Below are positions 34,732-42,939 of a DNA stretch of 64,000 nucleotides, one piece after another; position 1 is the first letter of the stretch; each line of letters begins with the position of its first letter. A program made the translations under genes and the position numbers. The notes under the pieces are model-generated. The model worked only from the letters and a program-made list of their open reading frames with translations, was not told the DNA's origin and ran no database searches. The DNA is from CAYLXX01 sp964387955 (GTDB taxonomy: Bacteria > Patescibacteriota > Microgenomatia > UBA1406 > GWC2-37-13): NCBI GenBank assembly GCA_964387955.1, contig CAYLXX010000001.1, positions 23,132-87,131 of the forward strand. Direction: 5' to 3'.

Positions 34732-36057
34732 ATGGAAGATGCCTATATTATTACCGGCGGCCGACCTCTCAAAGGAGAAGTTAAACTCTCAGGCGCCAAG
34801 AATGTCGCTCTCAAAACTATTATTGGCGCGCTTTTGTTTGATTCCGAAGTCTACCTAGAAAATATACCTCAAATCAATGATGTGCAAGAATTGCTGACTC
34901 TTATCCGCAGTCTAGGAGCAGAAACCGAATTTACCTCTGCTAATACACTTAAGCTCGATGGACGGATGCTGCGTAATAATCGCTGTGATTTTTTACATGC
35001 CGAAAAAATTCGCACTTCATTTCTTTTGTTTGCACCGCTTCTTTACAAATTCAAATCTGCCCAAATTCCCAATCCTGGCGGTTGTCGCATAGGTGCCAGG
35101 CCAATTGATCGGTCAATTGAGGGCCTGACTCATCTGGGTGTCCAAGTGGCCTATGACTCAACTACAGGGTACTATAATGCGCAAATGACTTCTTCTCCCA
35201 AAGGTAGCTATAAATTTGACAAACCTTCGCATACAGGAACAGAGCTTCTTATTATGATGTCGGTTTTTGCACAAGGCGAAGTGACTCTCGAAAATGCCGC
35301 TCTCGAGCCTGAGATTGATGATCTGATTGCTTTCCTTAACCAAGGTGGCGCAGATATTAGGCGAGACGGCGCACGAATTAGGATTAAAGGTGTACAAGCT
35401 CTCAAGCAACTTAAGCCATATGCAATTTCTTCAGACAGAAACGAAGCTGTTACATATGCACTGCTTGGAATTATCACGCAAGGTGATGTAACAGTGGGAC
35501 CGATTGCAGAGCCCGATATTAAAGAGTTTATATCAACAAGTAAAAAAGCCGGCATAGGCGTCGAAAAAAAAGACGATCATCACTTCAGATTTTTTTATCA
35601 AGGTACATTAAAAGCAGTGAGCATTACTACAGGGCCGCATCCTGGCTTTATGACCGATTGGCAGCCGCCTTGGTCAGTGCTCATGACTCAAGCACAGGGT
35701 GAATCTATTATCCAAGAAAGGGTCTACGAAAATCGTTTCTCTTGGGTTGACGAGTTGCGCAAGCTAGGTGCTGATATAGAATTTATTAAGGTGCCAGTAC
35801 ATGACCCTAAGGAATTTTTCTTCTTTAATTTTGACCCTGCAAAAAAATATAATCAAACAATCCGTATTCGCGGCCCTCAGAAGTTACATGAAGGCGTATT
35901 GCACATTACTGACTTACGAGCGGGTGCCACATTAGCCTTGGCAGCTTTTACAGTCGCTGGCGAATCGTATATCGACGGCGCCTCAATACTTGAACGAGGA
36001 TACGAAAAATTTGTGGAAAAAATCCAAGCGCTTGGCGGAGAAATAAAAAAAGTTTAA
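34732..36057 (+). CDS. murA: UDP-N-acetylglucosamine 1-carboxyvinyltransferase
   Basis: 441 residues, EPSP-synthase fold with two inside-out barrels. KLSGAKNVALK holds the conserved Lys (about 23); GGCRIGARPIDRSI holds the active-site Cys (about 118), which predicts fosfomycin sensitivity unlike the Asp-containing variants known in some bacteria. GPHPGFMTDWQPP and the late DLRAGATLALAA are typical. It transfers enolpyruvate from PEP to UDP-GlcNAc, the first committed step. Placed after murB, so both UDP-MurNAc-forming enzymes are adjacent. The last 4 bases overlap the convergent GlmU-like gene. Confidence 0.97.
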   Translation: MEDAYIITGGRPLKGEVKLSGAKNVALKTIIGALLFDSEVYLENIPQINDVQELLTLIRSLGAETEFTSANTLKLDGRMLRNNRCDFLHAEKIRTSFLLFAPLLYKFKSAQIPNPGGCRIGARPIDRSIEGLTHLGVQVAYDSTTGYYNAQMTSSPKGSYKFDKPSHTGTELLIMMSVFAQGEVTLENAALEPEIDDLIAFLNQGGADIRRDGARIRIKGVQALKQLKPYAISSDRNEAVTYALLGIITQGDVTVGPIAEPDIKEFISTSKKAGIGVEKKDDHHFRFFYQGTLKAVSITTGPHPGFMTDWQPPWSVLMTQAQGESIIQERVYENRFSWVDELRKLGADIEFIKVPVHDPKEFFFFNFDPAKKYNQTIRIRGPQKLHEGVLHITDLRAGATLALAAFTVAGESYIDGASILERGYEKFVEKIQALGGEIKKV

Positions 36058-37316
36058 GATTTGGTAACGACTTCTTGTTCTTGTCGTATTTTTAAAATCG
36101 AATTAGCAGGTAGGGCATCATAGACGACACTCCCTGGGTAAATATTTGAGTTGGCGCCGATTGTTACTCCTGGCATAAACGTGGTATTGATCCCGCAGAA
36201 AACATTTTTAGCGATAATTGCACCCAATTTGCGTCTCGATGTCGGTATTTTTTTATCAGGTAGCTTCATGGAAACAGGTTGACCATCAATACGTAAGTTG
36301 GCAGTTGATGTACCGTAACTCGGGTTAACATTCTCCTCAAGAACTGAGTCATTGAGATAGTTGTGATGCAATTTGCACCCAGTGCCTACATAACTGCGAC
36401 TAATTTCAGATGAAAAACCTATAGTAACATCATGTTCAACCATAGAATTTCTGATTAACGAGTGCTGGCCGATTTTAGAATTTTTTCCTATATAAGAAGG
36501 TCCGACAATCGCCGCAAAGTCATGGATTACTGCACCTTCATCGATATACACTTCCCCTGTAATCGAAGCTTTTGGCGACACCTGGGCGGTGGGTGAGGTA
36601 TATGATTTAATTGTTGTCTCCAAAATGAGCTGCATTACGTCAAGCACGTGGTAACTATATTTGAGCTTTTTCCAATTTCCAGTGTATCTTATAAAAGACA
36701 CAGATTGCTGTTCCATAAGTTTATTTAAGGCTTGTTCATAGGTATCATCAGCATCCTGCTCTGTCTGTTTTAAAAGGGAAAAGAAAGCCACCGGTTTAGA
36801 AAAATAATGTGCAGTCAGAATCAATAAATTGCTTGGCTCTTCGCCTGGTTTAGGTTTCTCGACGATGCCGGTTGCACGCTCGCCGTCAATTTTAAGGTAT
36901 CCACCTGGAAAAGGTTCAGTGAGCTCGATACCAGGGACAACTGCATAAGCAGACTGTGCCTTTTCAAGGATTAATCTTAACAAATTATCATCAACAAGGT
37001 CAGCGGCGCTTTTGACTATAATCGACCGATCGCCAATTTCCTGCTCAATGGTAAGAAGAGCATCGGCCATGCCTTGCGGCTGGGTTTGTTTTTTTGTCTG
37101 TATATTGAGCCCTTCGAGCTTAAAATAAGACAACCATTCATGGTTTATGTCTGAAGTGACGATAAGAATATCTGTTAGCCCTACTCGTTTAGCCATCTCT
37201 AAGTTATACTGAATTAAGGGTTTGCCACAGAAGGGGAATAACGTTTTGTTAGGTGCAAGTGGGGCAAAGTTCTTGTTATTGCCTCCGGCTATAAAAACAA
37301 GCAATGGTGTATTCAT
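36054..37316 (-). CDS. GlmU-like sugar-1-phosphate nucleotidyltransferase/acetyltransferase
   Basis: 420 residues: an N-terminal nucleotidyltransferase domain (VFIAGGNNKNFAPLAPNKTLFPFCGKPLIQY, KTQTQ-like KKQTQPQGMADALL, GIVEKPKPGEEPS) and a C-terminal left-handed beta-helix with hexapeptide repeats (about 235-410). The layout matches archaeal-type GlmU/GlmM-associated bifunctional enzymes rather than E. coli GlmU. The canonical GXGXRM loop is degenerate (GGNNKNFAP). It probably makes UDP-GlcNAc from GlcN-1-P, feeding the adjacent murA, but other NDP-sugars are possible. Convergent with murA, divergent from yvcK. Confidence 0.8.
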   Translation of the reverse strand: MNTPLLVFIAGGNNKNFAPLAPNKTLFPFCGKPLIQYNLEMAKRVGLTDILIVTSDINHEWLSYFKLEGLNIQTKKQTQPQGMADALLTIEQEIGDRSIIVKSAADLVDDNLLRLILEKAQSAYAVVPGIELTEPFPGGYLKIDGERATGIVEKPKPGEEPSNLLILTAHYFSKPVAFFSLLKQTEQDADDTYEQALNKLMEQQSVSFIRYTGNWKKLKYSYHVLDVMQLILETTIKSYTSPTAQVSPKASITGEVYIDEGAVIHDFAAIVGPSYIGKNSKIGQHSLIRNSMVEHDVTIGFSSEISRSYVGTGCKLHHNYLNDSVLEENVNPSYGTSTANLRIDGQPVSMKLPDKKIPTSRRKLGAIIAKNVFCGINTTFMPGVTIGANSNIYPGSVVYDALPANSILKIRQEQEVVTKS

Positions 37317-37333
37317 ATCTATAATGTACCATT

Positions 37334-37375
37334 ATTATACATAAAGTGGCATTTTTTACTATCATAAGATAAAAT
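37334..37375. promoter_or_regulatory. Divergent promoters GlmU-like (-) / yvcK (+)
   Basis: Minus-strand TATAAT at 37334-37339 lies 17 nt from ATG 37316. Plus strand: TGGCAT (37347-37352), 17-bp spacer, TAAAAT (37370-37375), 6 nt before ATG 37382, predicting a leaderless yvcK mRNA. Confidence 0.6.
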
Positions 37376-37381
37376 TACCCT

Positions 37382-38353
37382 ATGAAAAAAGTAACAGTTT
37401 TAGGCGGTGGTACAGGCTCTTACGTAGTTTTGTCCGGCCTAAAAGAACGCTCAAACATCGATTTGGCAGTAATTGTGAACATGATGGATTCGGGTGGCTC
37501 CACTGGCCGTCTTCGAGACCAGCTGGGTGTCTTGCCTCCAGGAGATCTGAGGCAATGCCTCGTTGCCCTGTCTGACGCACCGCTCCTTTGGCGCGAACTT
37601 TTCCTCTATCGATTTGAGCAAGGTGATCTTAAAGGCCATAACTTCGGCAATATTTTCTTGTCTGCCCTCGAAAAAGTGAGTGAAAACTATGATGAAGTGA
37701 TGGAGACCGTAGAGTATGTCTTGAAAATCAAAGGCCAAGTTATCCCTGTTACATTTAGTAAGACGAATTTGGCAGTGGAGTATGAAAGCGGGCGAGTACT
37801 TAAGGGAGAAACCAATATTGACGAAAATAACTTCGAGCAAAGTCGTATCATAAAAGCCTATTTAGAACCCCAGATTGAAGCCAACCCCAAGGCAATTAAG
37901 CGCATACTTGAATCAGATGTCATCATCGTTGGGCCTGGAGATCTCTATACAAGTATTATTCCGATTCTTTTGGTGAAAGGTATACGAGACGCGGTTTTGC
38001 AAAGTAAAGCCAAAATTATCTATATTCTTAACCTCATGAATAAAATGGGACAAACCGTTAATTACAAAGGCAATGATTACCTACATGATATTGAGCATTA
38101 TTTAGGCAATCAGCCAGATGTGACAGTGGTCAATAAAGGCGATATTCCAACCGATATTTTAAACTGGTATAAAAATCACGATGAATATCCAGTTGAAAAT
38201 GATCTACAATTAAATGGATATAGGGGTGAAGTAGCCGAAGGAGACCTTGTTGATAAACATCAATTTCCCAAAACTACTTCTGATCTTTTGACTCGAAGCA
38301 TCTTGCGACATGACTCGAAGAAACTGACCGAATTACTTGTGAAGCATATTTAA
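37382..38353 (+). CDS. yvcK: YvcK/GlmR-type gluconeogenesis factor (CofD-like)
   Basis: 323 residues starting VTVLGGGTGSYVVLSGLKE, then MDSGGSTGRLRDQLGVLPPGDLRQCLVALS and VGPGDLYTSIIPILLVKGI, the CofD-like/UPF0052 signature. In B. subtilis the homologue GlmR binds UDP-GlcNAc and stimulates GlmS, directing carbon into wall precursors. Its position opposite the GlmU-like gene and next to dgkA and mraY fits a role at UDP-GlcNAc supply. It heads the yvcK-dgkA-mraY transcription unit. Confidence 0.92.
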   Translation: MKKVTVLGGGTGSYVVLSGLKERSNIDLAVIVNMMDSGGSTGRLRDQLGVLPPGDLRQCLVALSDAPLLWRELFLYRFEQGDLKGHNFGNIFLSALEKVSENYDEVMETVEYVLKIKGQVIPVTFSKTNLAVEYESGRVLKGETNIDENNFEQSRIIKAYLEPQIEANPKAIKRILESDVIIVGPGDLYTSIIPILLVKGIRDAVLQSKAKIIYILNLMNKMGQTVNYKGNDYLHDIEHYLGNQPDVTVVNKGDIPTDILNWYKNHDEYPVENDLQLNGYRGEVAEGDLVDKHQFPKTTSDLLTRSILRHDSKKLTELLVKHI

Positions 38354-38356
38354 ATC

Positions 38357-38707
38357 ATGTTAAAAAAGCATACCATCTCCATAAAACACGCTTTTGACGG
38401 TATTGCTTACGCATTTAAAACACAGCCAAATTATAGAATCCATTTCGCCTTATCAATCCTGGCACTGATATTGGGCTGGTTGGTGAAAATTTCGTCTAGC
38501 GAATTTCTTGTAATTGTCGTGATGATTTTTATAGGATTGTCTCTGGAAACTGTCAATACTGCGATCGAGCAAGCCACAGATGCGATAGATACAAGTATCC
38601 GTGAAGATATCAGGATAGCTAAGGATGTATCAGCTGGTGCAATGCTGCTTTTTGCCATCGGCGCCACGATAATTGCTGCTATTATTTTTATTCCTAAAAT
38701 TATTTAA
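38357..38707 (+). CDS. dgkA: Undecaprenol/diacylglycerol kinase (DgkA family)
   Basis: 116 residues, three membrane helices, with the family active-site pattern: FAFDG-like HAFDGIAYAFKTQPNYRIH, the catalytic ETVNTAIEQATD (about 74-85) and AKDVSAGAMLLFAIGA. The Gram-positive-type enzyme phosphorylates undecaprenol to the C55-P lipid carrier. This fits its place between yvcK and mraY, since MraY uses that carrier. 3 bp gaps on both sides. Confidence 0.93.
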   Translation: MLKKHTISIKHAFDGIAYAFKTQPNYRIHFALSILALILGWLVKISSSEFLVIVVMIFIGLSLETVNTAIEQATDAIDTSIREDIRIAKDVSAGAMLLFAIGATIIAAIIFIPKII

Positions 38708-38710
38708 ATC

Positions 38711-39748
38711 ATGGCGCTCTATTTTTTTACCACTATTGTCTCTTTCTTGATTCACTTTATACTCATCGTGCCATTTATTAACTTCTTATATCAAATGAAG
38801 CTTCAGCGAGCTAAACAGCAGACAAGAGATGCATTTAATAAGCCGACGCCAATTTTTGATACGCTTCATAAGCATAAATCTGGTACTCCAGTAGGCGGAG
38901 GCATACTCATTGTTGCTGTTACATCGCTTCTTTTTATTTTTTTCCTTTTTTTTGCGATGGTTTTTAACTACCCGGTGATTTCCAACTATCAGTCGATTAT
39001 CGCCGAAATCAAAATTATTCTGTTTTCCTTTGTAAGCTTTGCCTTTCTTGGTGTGTATGATGATCTGAGTAAAATTTTCTTCTGGAAACAGCAGTCATTT
39101 TTTGGCATGAGACTGCGGCATAAGCTAATTATTCAAGTAATTTTGGCTCTTATTATTGCCTACTGGATCTATTCTGAACTTAAAATTGACATCATCAATG
39201 TACCTTTCTTTGGCGTTTTTGAGATTTCGTGGCTGTATATATTTTTTGCAGCGTTTGTTATCGTGGCGTTCTCAAATGCTGTAAATATTACCGATGGCCT
39301 GGATGGGCTTGCATCAGGCGCCTTAATGATTGCACTTCCCTGTTTCTGGATTATTGCCGCCTCGATTATCGACACGCCTACTTCACTTTTTATAGGAGTG
39401 TGGCTTGGGGGACTAATCGCCTTCTTATATTTTAATGTGTACCCTGCTCGTATATTTTTGGGTGATGCTGGTGCACTGTCTTTTGGAGCGACTTTTGCTG
39501 TTATAGGACTCATTTTGGGCAAAACGTTTGCGCTTCCTATTATAGGAGGCCTTTTTGTCTTGGAGGTGGGGAGCTCCTTTATCCAGCTTGCCGCCAAACG
39601 ATTTTGGCATCGCAAAATTTTTCCAGTAGCTCCTTTTCACCTCTTTTTACAAATGAGAGGCTGGGAAGAACCCAAAGTCGTTATTAGACTATATATTATC
39701 TCCATCATTTTTGCCTTCATTGGACTGACCATAGCCTTCATGAAGTAA
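38711..39748 (+). CDS. mraY: Phospho-N-acetylmuramoyl-pentapeptide-transferase
   Basis: 345 residues, about 10 membrane helices. MraY features: HKHKSGTPVGGGILI, GVYDDLSK, SNAVNITDGLDGLASG, YPARIFLGDAGALSFG, and the late PVAPFHLFLQMRGWEEPKVVIRLYII corresponding to the HHH-motif region, where only one of the three histidines is retained (PFH). It transfers phospho-MurNAc-pentapeptide to undecaprenyl phosphate to form lipid I. Because the histidine motif is reduced a WecA/TagO-like role is possible, but the dcw location and GTPVGGG motif favour MraY. Confidence 0.88.
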   Translation: MALYFFTTIVSFLIHFILIVPFINFLYQMKLQRAKQQTRDAFNKPTPIFDTLHKHKSGTPVGGGILIVAVTSLLFIFFLFFAMVFNYPVISNYQSIIAEIKIILFSFVSFAFLGVYDDLSKIFFWKQQSFFGMRLRHKLIIQVILALIIAYWIYSELKIDIINVPFFGVFEISWLYIFFAAFVIVAFSNAVNITDGLDGLASGALMIALPCFWIIAASIIDTPTSLFIGVWLGGLIAFLYFNVYPARIFLGDAGALSFGATFAVIGLILGKTFALPIIGGLFVLEVGSSFIQLAAKRFWHRKIFPVAPFHLFLQMRGWEEPKVVIRLYIISIIFAFIGLTIAFMK

Positions 39749-39750
39749 AC

Positions 39751-39766
39751 GTGCTAAAATTAGCAC
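39751..39766 (+). promoter_or_regulatory. Inverted repeat over the murD -10, ending at the start codon
   Basis: GTGCTAA (39751-39757) and TTAGCAC (39760-39766) are perfect 7-bp inverted arms separated by AA. The second arm ends immediately before ATG 39767 and the middle provides a -10 TAAAAT (39755-39760). A dyad over a promoter is typical of a repressor operator; a hairpin in RNA is unlikely because transcription would start at about the ATG. Confidence 0.5.
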
Positions 39767-41101
39767 ATGAATCCTGTCATCGAAGATCTTAAAAAGCAAT
39801 ACAACGGTAAAAAAGTCTTAGTTGTCGGATTGGGTTTACTAGGAGGCGGTATGGGAGTGGCGGGATTTTTTGCAGGCCTCGGGGCCGACGTGACAGTCAC
39901 CGATCTTAAAGGCGAAGAAGCATTACAAGACTCCATAAATCAACTTAAAAAATACAACATCAAATACATACTCGGTCGGCATGTGATTGAGAGTTTTGTA
40001 ACCTCTGATTTGATATTTAAAGCTCCCAAAATGCGCTGGGACGCGCCCGAAATAGTTGCAGCAATTGAAAAGGGGATTCCGGTAGACATGGAAATATCGT
40101 TTTTTTTGAGGCATTGTCCTGCTCAAGTTATTGGCGTAACAGGTACACGCGGTAAATCAACTACGACTCAAATGATTTATGAAGTTTTAAAGAATACCTC
40201 TTCTGCTCCAGTTCATATCGGTGGCAATATGCCTCATATTTCGACCGTGAATTTGCTAGAAGATATACAACCACTTGACACTGTAGTTCTTGAGGTTTCA
40301 TCCTGGCAGTTGTCGTCTATGCACCGACACAAAATTTCTCCTCACATAGCGGTCTTTACGTCATTTTATCCTGATCATCTTGACTACTATAAAACTCTTA
40401 ATGAATATTTATATGATAAAGAAGCCATCTATATGTATCAGAAACCAGAGGATACCTTGGTAATTAGTAAACAAGCCAAAAGCGCTATACAAGATCAAAG
40501 ATTTCCGGCCAATGTCATTGAGTATAGTATGGCCGATTTCCCTCTGCGGCTGGAGCGTTTGAAAGGCGATCATAATATCGAAAATGCTGCGGCCGCCCTT
40601 AAGGTCACTCAAATTTTGCAAATCGATGAGGCCAAGGCGGACGCCATTATCGCCTCTTTTCGCGGTCTCCCCTATCGATTACAGCAAATTCGCAGAATTC
40701 ATGATGTGACTTTTATAGATGACACAACTTCTACTACTCCAACTGCGACAGTGAAGGCTATCGAAGCTTTGTCTGATAAGCCGATTGTGCTGCTACTTGG
40801 CGGGAATGCCAAAAATTTACCTTATGAGGAGCTTTTTAGTGCTCTTGAGAAAGTAAGCTTCATTGTGCTTCTCCAAGGCACATTTACGAATCAAATTCAG
40901 GAGAAACTAGAGGTCAGATTTGCAGCCAAAATTACCAGAGCTTATGAAGACTTAAAACGGGCAGTTGAAATTGCTTACGAAAAGGCCTCAGAGTTGGGGG
41001 ATTCATATGTGGTTCTTTCACCAGCAGCCACCTCTTTTTCGATGTTCAAAAACGAATTTCATAGAGGGGACGAGTTTGACCGCATTGTAGGGGAGTTATA
41101 A
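39767..41101 (+). CDS. murD: UDP-N-acetylmuramoyl-alanine-D-glutamate ligase
   Basis: 444 residues, standard length. N-terminal Rossmann domain (VLVVGLGLLGGGMGVAGFFAGLGADVTVTDLK), ATP-binding VTGTRGKSTTT (about 123-133), EVSSWQL, SFYPDHLDYY and the C-terminal domain with DDTTSTTPTATVKAI, LLGGNAKNL and LSPAATSFSMFKNEFHRGDEF. It adds D-glutamate to UDP-MurNAc-Ala. The usual GKTT of Mur ligases is GKST, as in other MurD. Followed after 1 base by ftsW. Confidence 0.95.
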   Translation: MNPVIEDLKKQYNGKKVLVVGLGLLGGGMGVAGFFAGLGADVTVTDLKGEEALQDSINQLKKYNIKYILGRHVIESFVTSDLIFKAPKMRWDAPEIVAAIEKGIPVDMEISFFLRHCPAQVIGVTGTRGKSTTTQMIYEVLKNTSSAPVHIGGNMPHISTVNLLEDIQPLDTVVLEVSSWQLSSMHRHKISPHIAVFTSFYPDHLDYYKTLNEYLYDKEAIYMYQKPEDTLVISKQAKSAIQDQRFPANVIEYSMADFPLRLERLKGDHNIENAAAALKVTQILQIDEAKADAIIASFRGLPYRLQQIRRIHDVTFIDDTTSTTPTATVKAIEALSDKPIVLLLGGNAKNLPYEELFSALEKVSFIVLLQGTFTNQIQEKLEVRFAAKITRAYEDLKRAVEIAYEKASELGDSYVVLSPAATSFSMFKNEFHRGDEFDRIVGEL

Positions 41102-41102
41102 T

Positions 41103-42218
41103 ATGAAGCGACTATCAGCACGGCCAGAAGAGCCCAAAAAACAAAGTCTATTTCGACTGCTCTTTTTTTTACCAATACTACTGTCTGTCATCGGTTTATT
41201 TTTTGTCTTTGAAGCCTCATCTGTGCGAGCTTTCTCAGAATACGGCGATAGTTTTAGGTATCTTAAATTGCAATCGCTTTGGATAGTTATTAGCATTTGC
41301 GCCATGATTTTTTTCTCTTTTTTTGATTATAAAAAACTCTATTATTTAGCCTTTCCACTTCTTGCAGTTATCCTAGTGATGTTGGTGGCAGTACTTATAC
41401 CTGGGATTGGTTCTCAAGCAGGAGGGGCACGCAGATGGATTGATCTTGGTTTTTTTTCACTGCAACCGACTGAATTTGCCAAAATGGCAACTATTATTTA
41501 TCTATCTTCGTGGTTTGTCAATTACGAGAAGCACCGTTTTTTCTCTTTTTTTCTTTTACTTGGATTCATGATGTTTCTTATTATTTTGCAGCCTGATATG
41601 GGTACGGCACTTATCTTGTTTTGTGTGAGCGTTGTACTCTATTATTTAGCCGGTGTGCAGTTATATTACCTTGTTTTTTTTCTGCCGTTATCTTTTGTGG
41701 CATTTCTTGCACTCGTAAAAGTTTCTCCGTATAGATTCAAGCGCATTCTGGCCTTTTTTAACCCGGCACTTGATCCCCAAGGAGTCACGTACCACATCAA
41801 CCAAATTCTTATTTCACTAACCAATGGGGGATTGTTTGGTCAAGGATTTGGTGCTTCACGTCAAAAGTATTTGTTCTTGCCCGAAGCTCACACTGACTCA
41901 ATTTTTGCAATTATTGGGGAAGAGGTTGGGTTTATCGGGAGCTTACTTCTGATTGCCGCGCTCGGATTTCTTGTGTATCAGATATATAAAGTTGCCTCAA
42001 GATCTCACGATCGATTCGGGTTTCTTCTAGCAGGAGGCGTGTTTGCACTTTTTAGTCTGCAAATTATTATCAATCTTTCGGGAATGGTTAATCTATTACC
42101 TTTAACTGGTGTACCTCTACCTTTTATCTCATACGGAGGCTCAAATCTTCTCACTTCGTTTATCCTTATCGGTATTGTTTTGAATATCGCCAAAAAAAAT
42201 AAGATTAAAACAGTTTGA
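41103..42218 (+). CDS. ftsW: Septal peptidoglycan polymerase FtsW (SEDS family)
   Basis: 371 residues with about 10 membrane helices. SEDS motifs: VFEASSVRAFSEYGD, GGARRWIDLGFFSLQPTEFAK, LQPDMGTALIL, SLTNGGLFGQGFGASRQKYLFLPEAHTDSIFAIIGEE and LTGVPLPFISYGGSNLLTSF. SEDS proteins polymerise glycan strands from lipid II with a class B PBP partner, here presumably FtsI. The murD-ftsW-murG order supports FtsW rather than RodA; a second SEDS gene at 50021 is the likely RodA. Confidence 0.93.
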   Translation: MKRLSARPEEPKKQSLFRLLFFLPILLSVIGLFFVFEASSVRAFSEYGDSFRYLKLQSLWIVISICAMIFFSFFDYKKLYYLAFPLLAVILVMLVAVLIPGIGSQAGGARRWIDLGFFSLQPTEFAKMATIIYLSSWFVNYEKHRFFSFFLLLGFMMFLIILQPDMGTALILFCVSVVLYYLAGVQLYYLVFFLPLSFVAFLALVKVSPYRFKRILAFFNPALDPQGVTYHINQILISLTNGGLFGQGFGASRQKYLFLPEAHTDSIFAIIGEEVGFIGSLLLIAALGFLVYQIYKVASRSHDRFGFLLAGGVFALFSLQIIINLSGMVNLLPLTGVPLPFISYGGSNLLTSFILIGIVLNIAKKNKIKTV

Positions 42219-42224
42219 TACAAT
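42219..42224 (+). promoter_or_regulatory. -10 element for the second EEP gene
   Basis: TACAAT ending 5 nt before ATG 42230, directly after the ftsW stop. No clear -35. Predicts a leaderless mRNA if active. Confidence 0.45.
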
Positions 42225-42229
42225 ACTCT

Positions 42230-42931
42230 ATGCATCTTAAAATAGTTTCTTGGAATATTTGGATAAGCAAACACGTTCCCGAGGTAATAACCCAATTAAA
42301 AGAATTAAATCCTGATATTATCGGTTTGCAAGAGGTTATAGAAATTGCAGGTAATAACGCAGCTGATCAGATTGCAAACAAACTTGGTTACCATTACATG
42401 TTTTGTAAAGCTTTTACATCTGACAGACATACGCCAGTTCGCACCATAGGTAACGCCATTCTTTCAAAAATGCCTCTCGAGAAAATCTCCTGTGTACTTT
42501 TAAGTGATTTAGATCATTACAACGGTACACATACAACAGAACCGAGATCAGTTGGCCTGGCGACTTTGAGTAATACAGATTTAACAATTGGTACAACTCA
42601 TTTAGGTTACACAAAAGATATGGTCGCCAGTGACTCACAAAAAATACAAGCAAAAACACTTCTTCAAGCAATTCCCGATAAAAAATTTATACTCATGGGT
42701 GATTTTAATTCATTACCAGATAGCGAAATTGTTACGACCATCGAAAAAAAACTAATCAATATTAACAACGATGGCTCTATTCCGACTCGTTTGAATGAAC
42801 ACGATGCACCATATGATAAAGTAAGAATTGATTATTTTTTTGTAAGCCATGACATACAATATTCCAATTTCATAGTCTACCCAACTCAAGCATCTGATCA
42901 CACTCCTATATCGGTCGAGATTGAGATATAA
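42230..42931 (+). CDS. Endonuclease/exonuclease/phosphatase (EEP) family protein
   Basis: 233 residues: LKIVSWNIWI, DIIGLQEVIE (metal-binding Glu), IGTTHLG, FILMGDFNSLPDSE, and a C-terminal RIDYFFVS ... SDHTPISVEIEI with the catalytic Asp-His. No export signal. ATG 42230 gives the standard MxLKIVSWN start; an upstream ATA/ATG-like extension would overlap ftsW. It is distantly related to the EEP protein at 29328 but not a close duplicate. It separates ftsW from murG, an unusual insertion for a dcw cluster. Substrate unknown. Confidence 0.85.
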   Translation: MHLKIVSWNIWISKHVPEVITQLKELNPDIIGLQEVIEIAGNNAADQIANKLGYHYMFCKAFTSDRHTPVRTIGNAILSKMPLEKISCVLLSDLDHYNGTHTTEPRSVGLATLSNTDLTIGTTHLGYTKDMVASDSQKIQAKTLLQAIPDKKFILMGDFNSLPDSEIVTTIEKKLININNDGSIPTRLNEHDAPYDKVRIDYFFVSHDIQYSNFIVYPTQASDHTPISVEIEI

Positions 42932-42932
42932 T
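42927..42932 (+). promoter_or_regulatory. -10 element for murG, built on the EEP stop codon
   Basis: TATAAT contains the TAA stop (42929-42931) of the preceding gene and ends 7 nt before murG ATG 42940. No convincing -35. Confidence 0.45.
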
Positions 42933-42939
42933 TAAAGCT

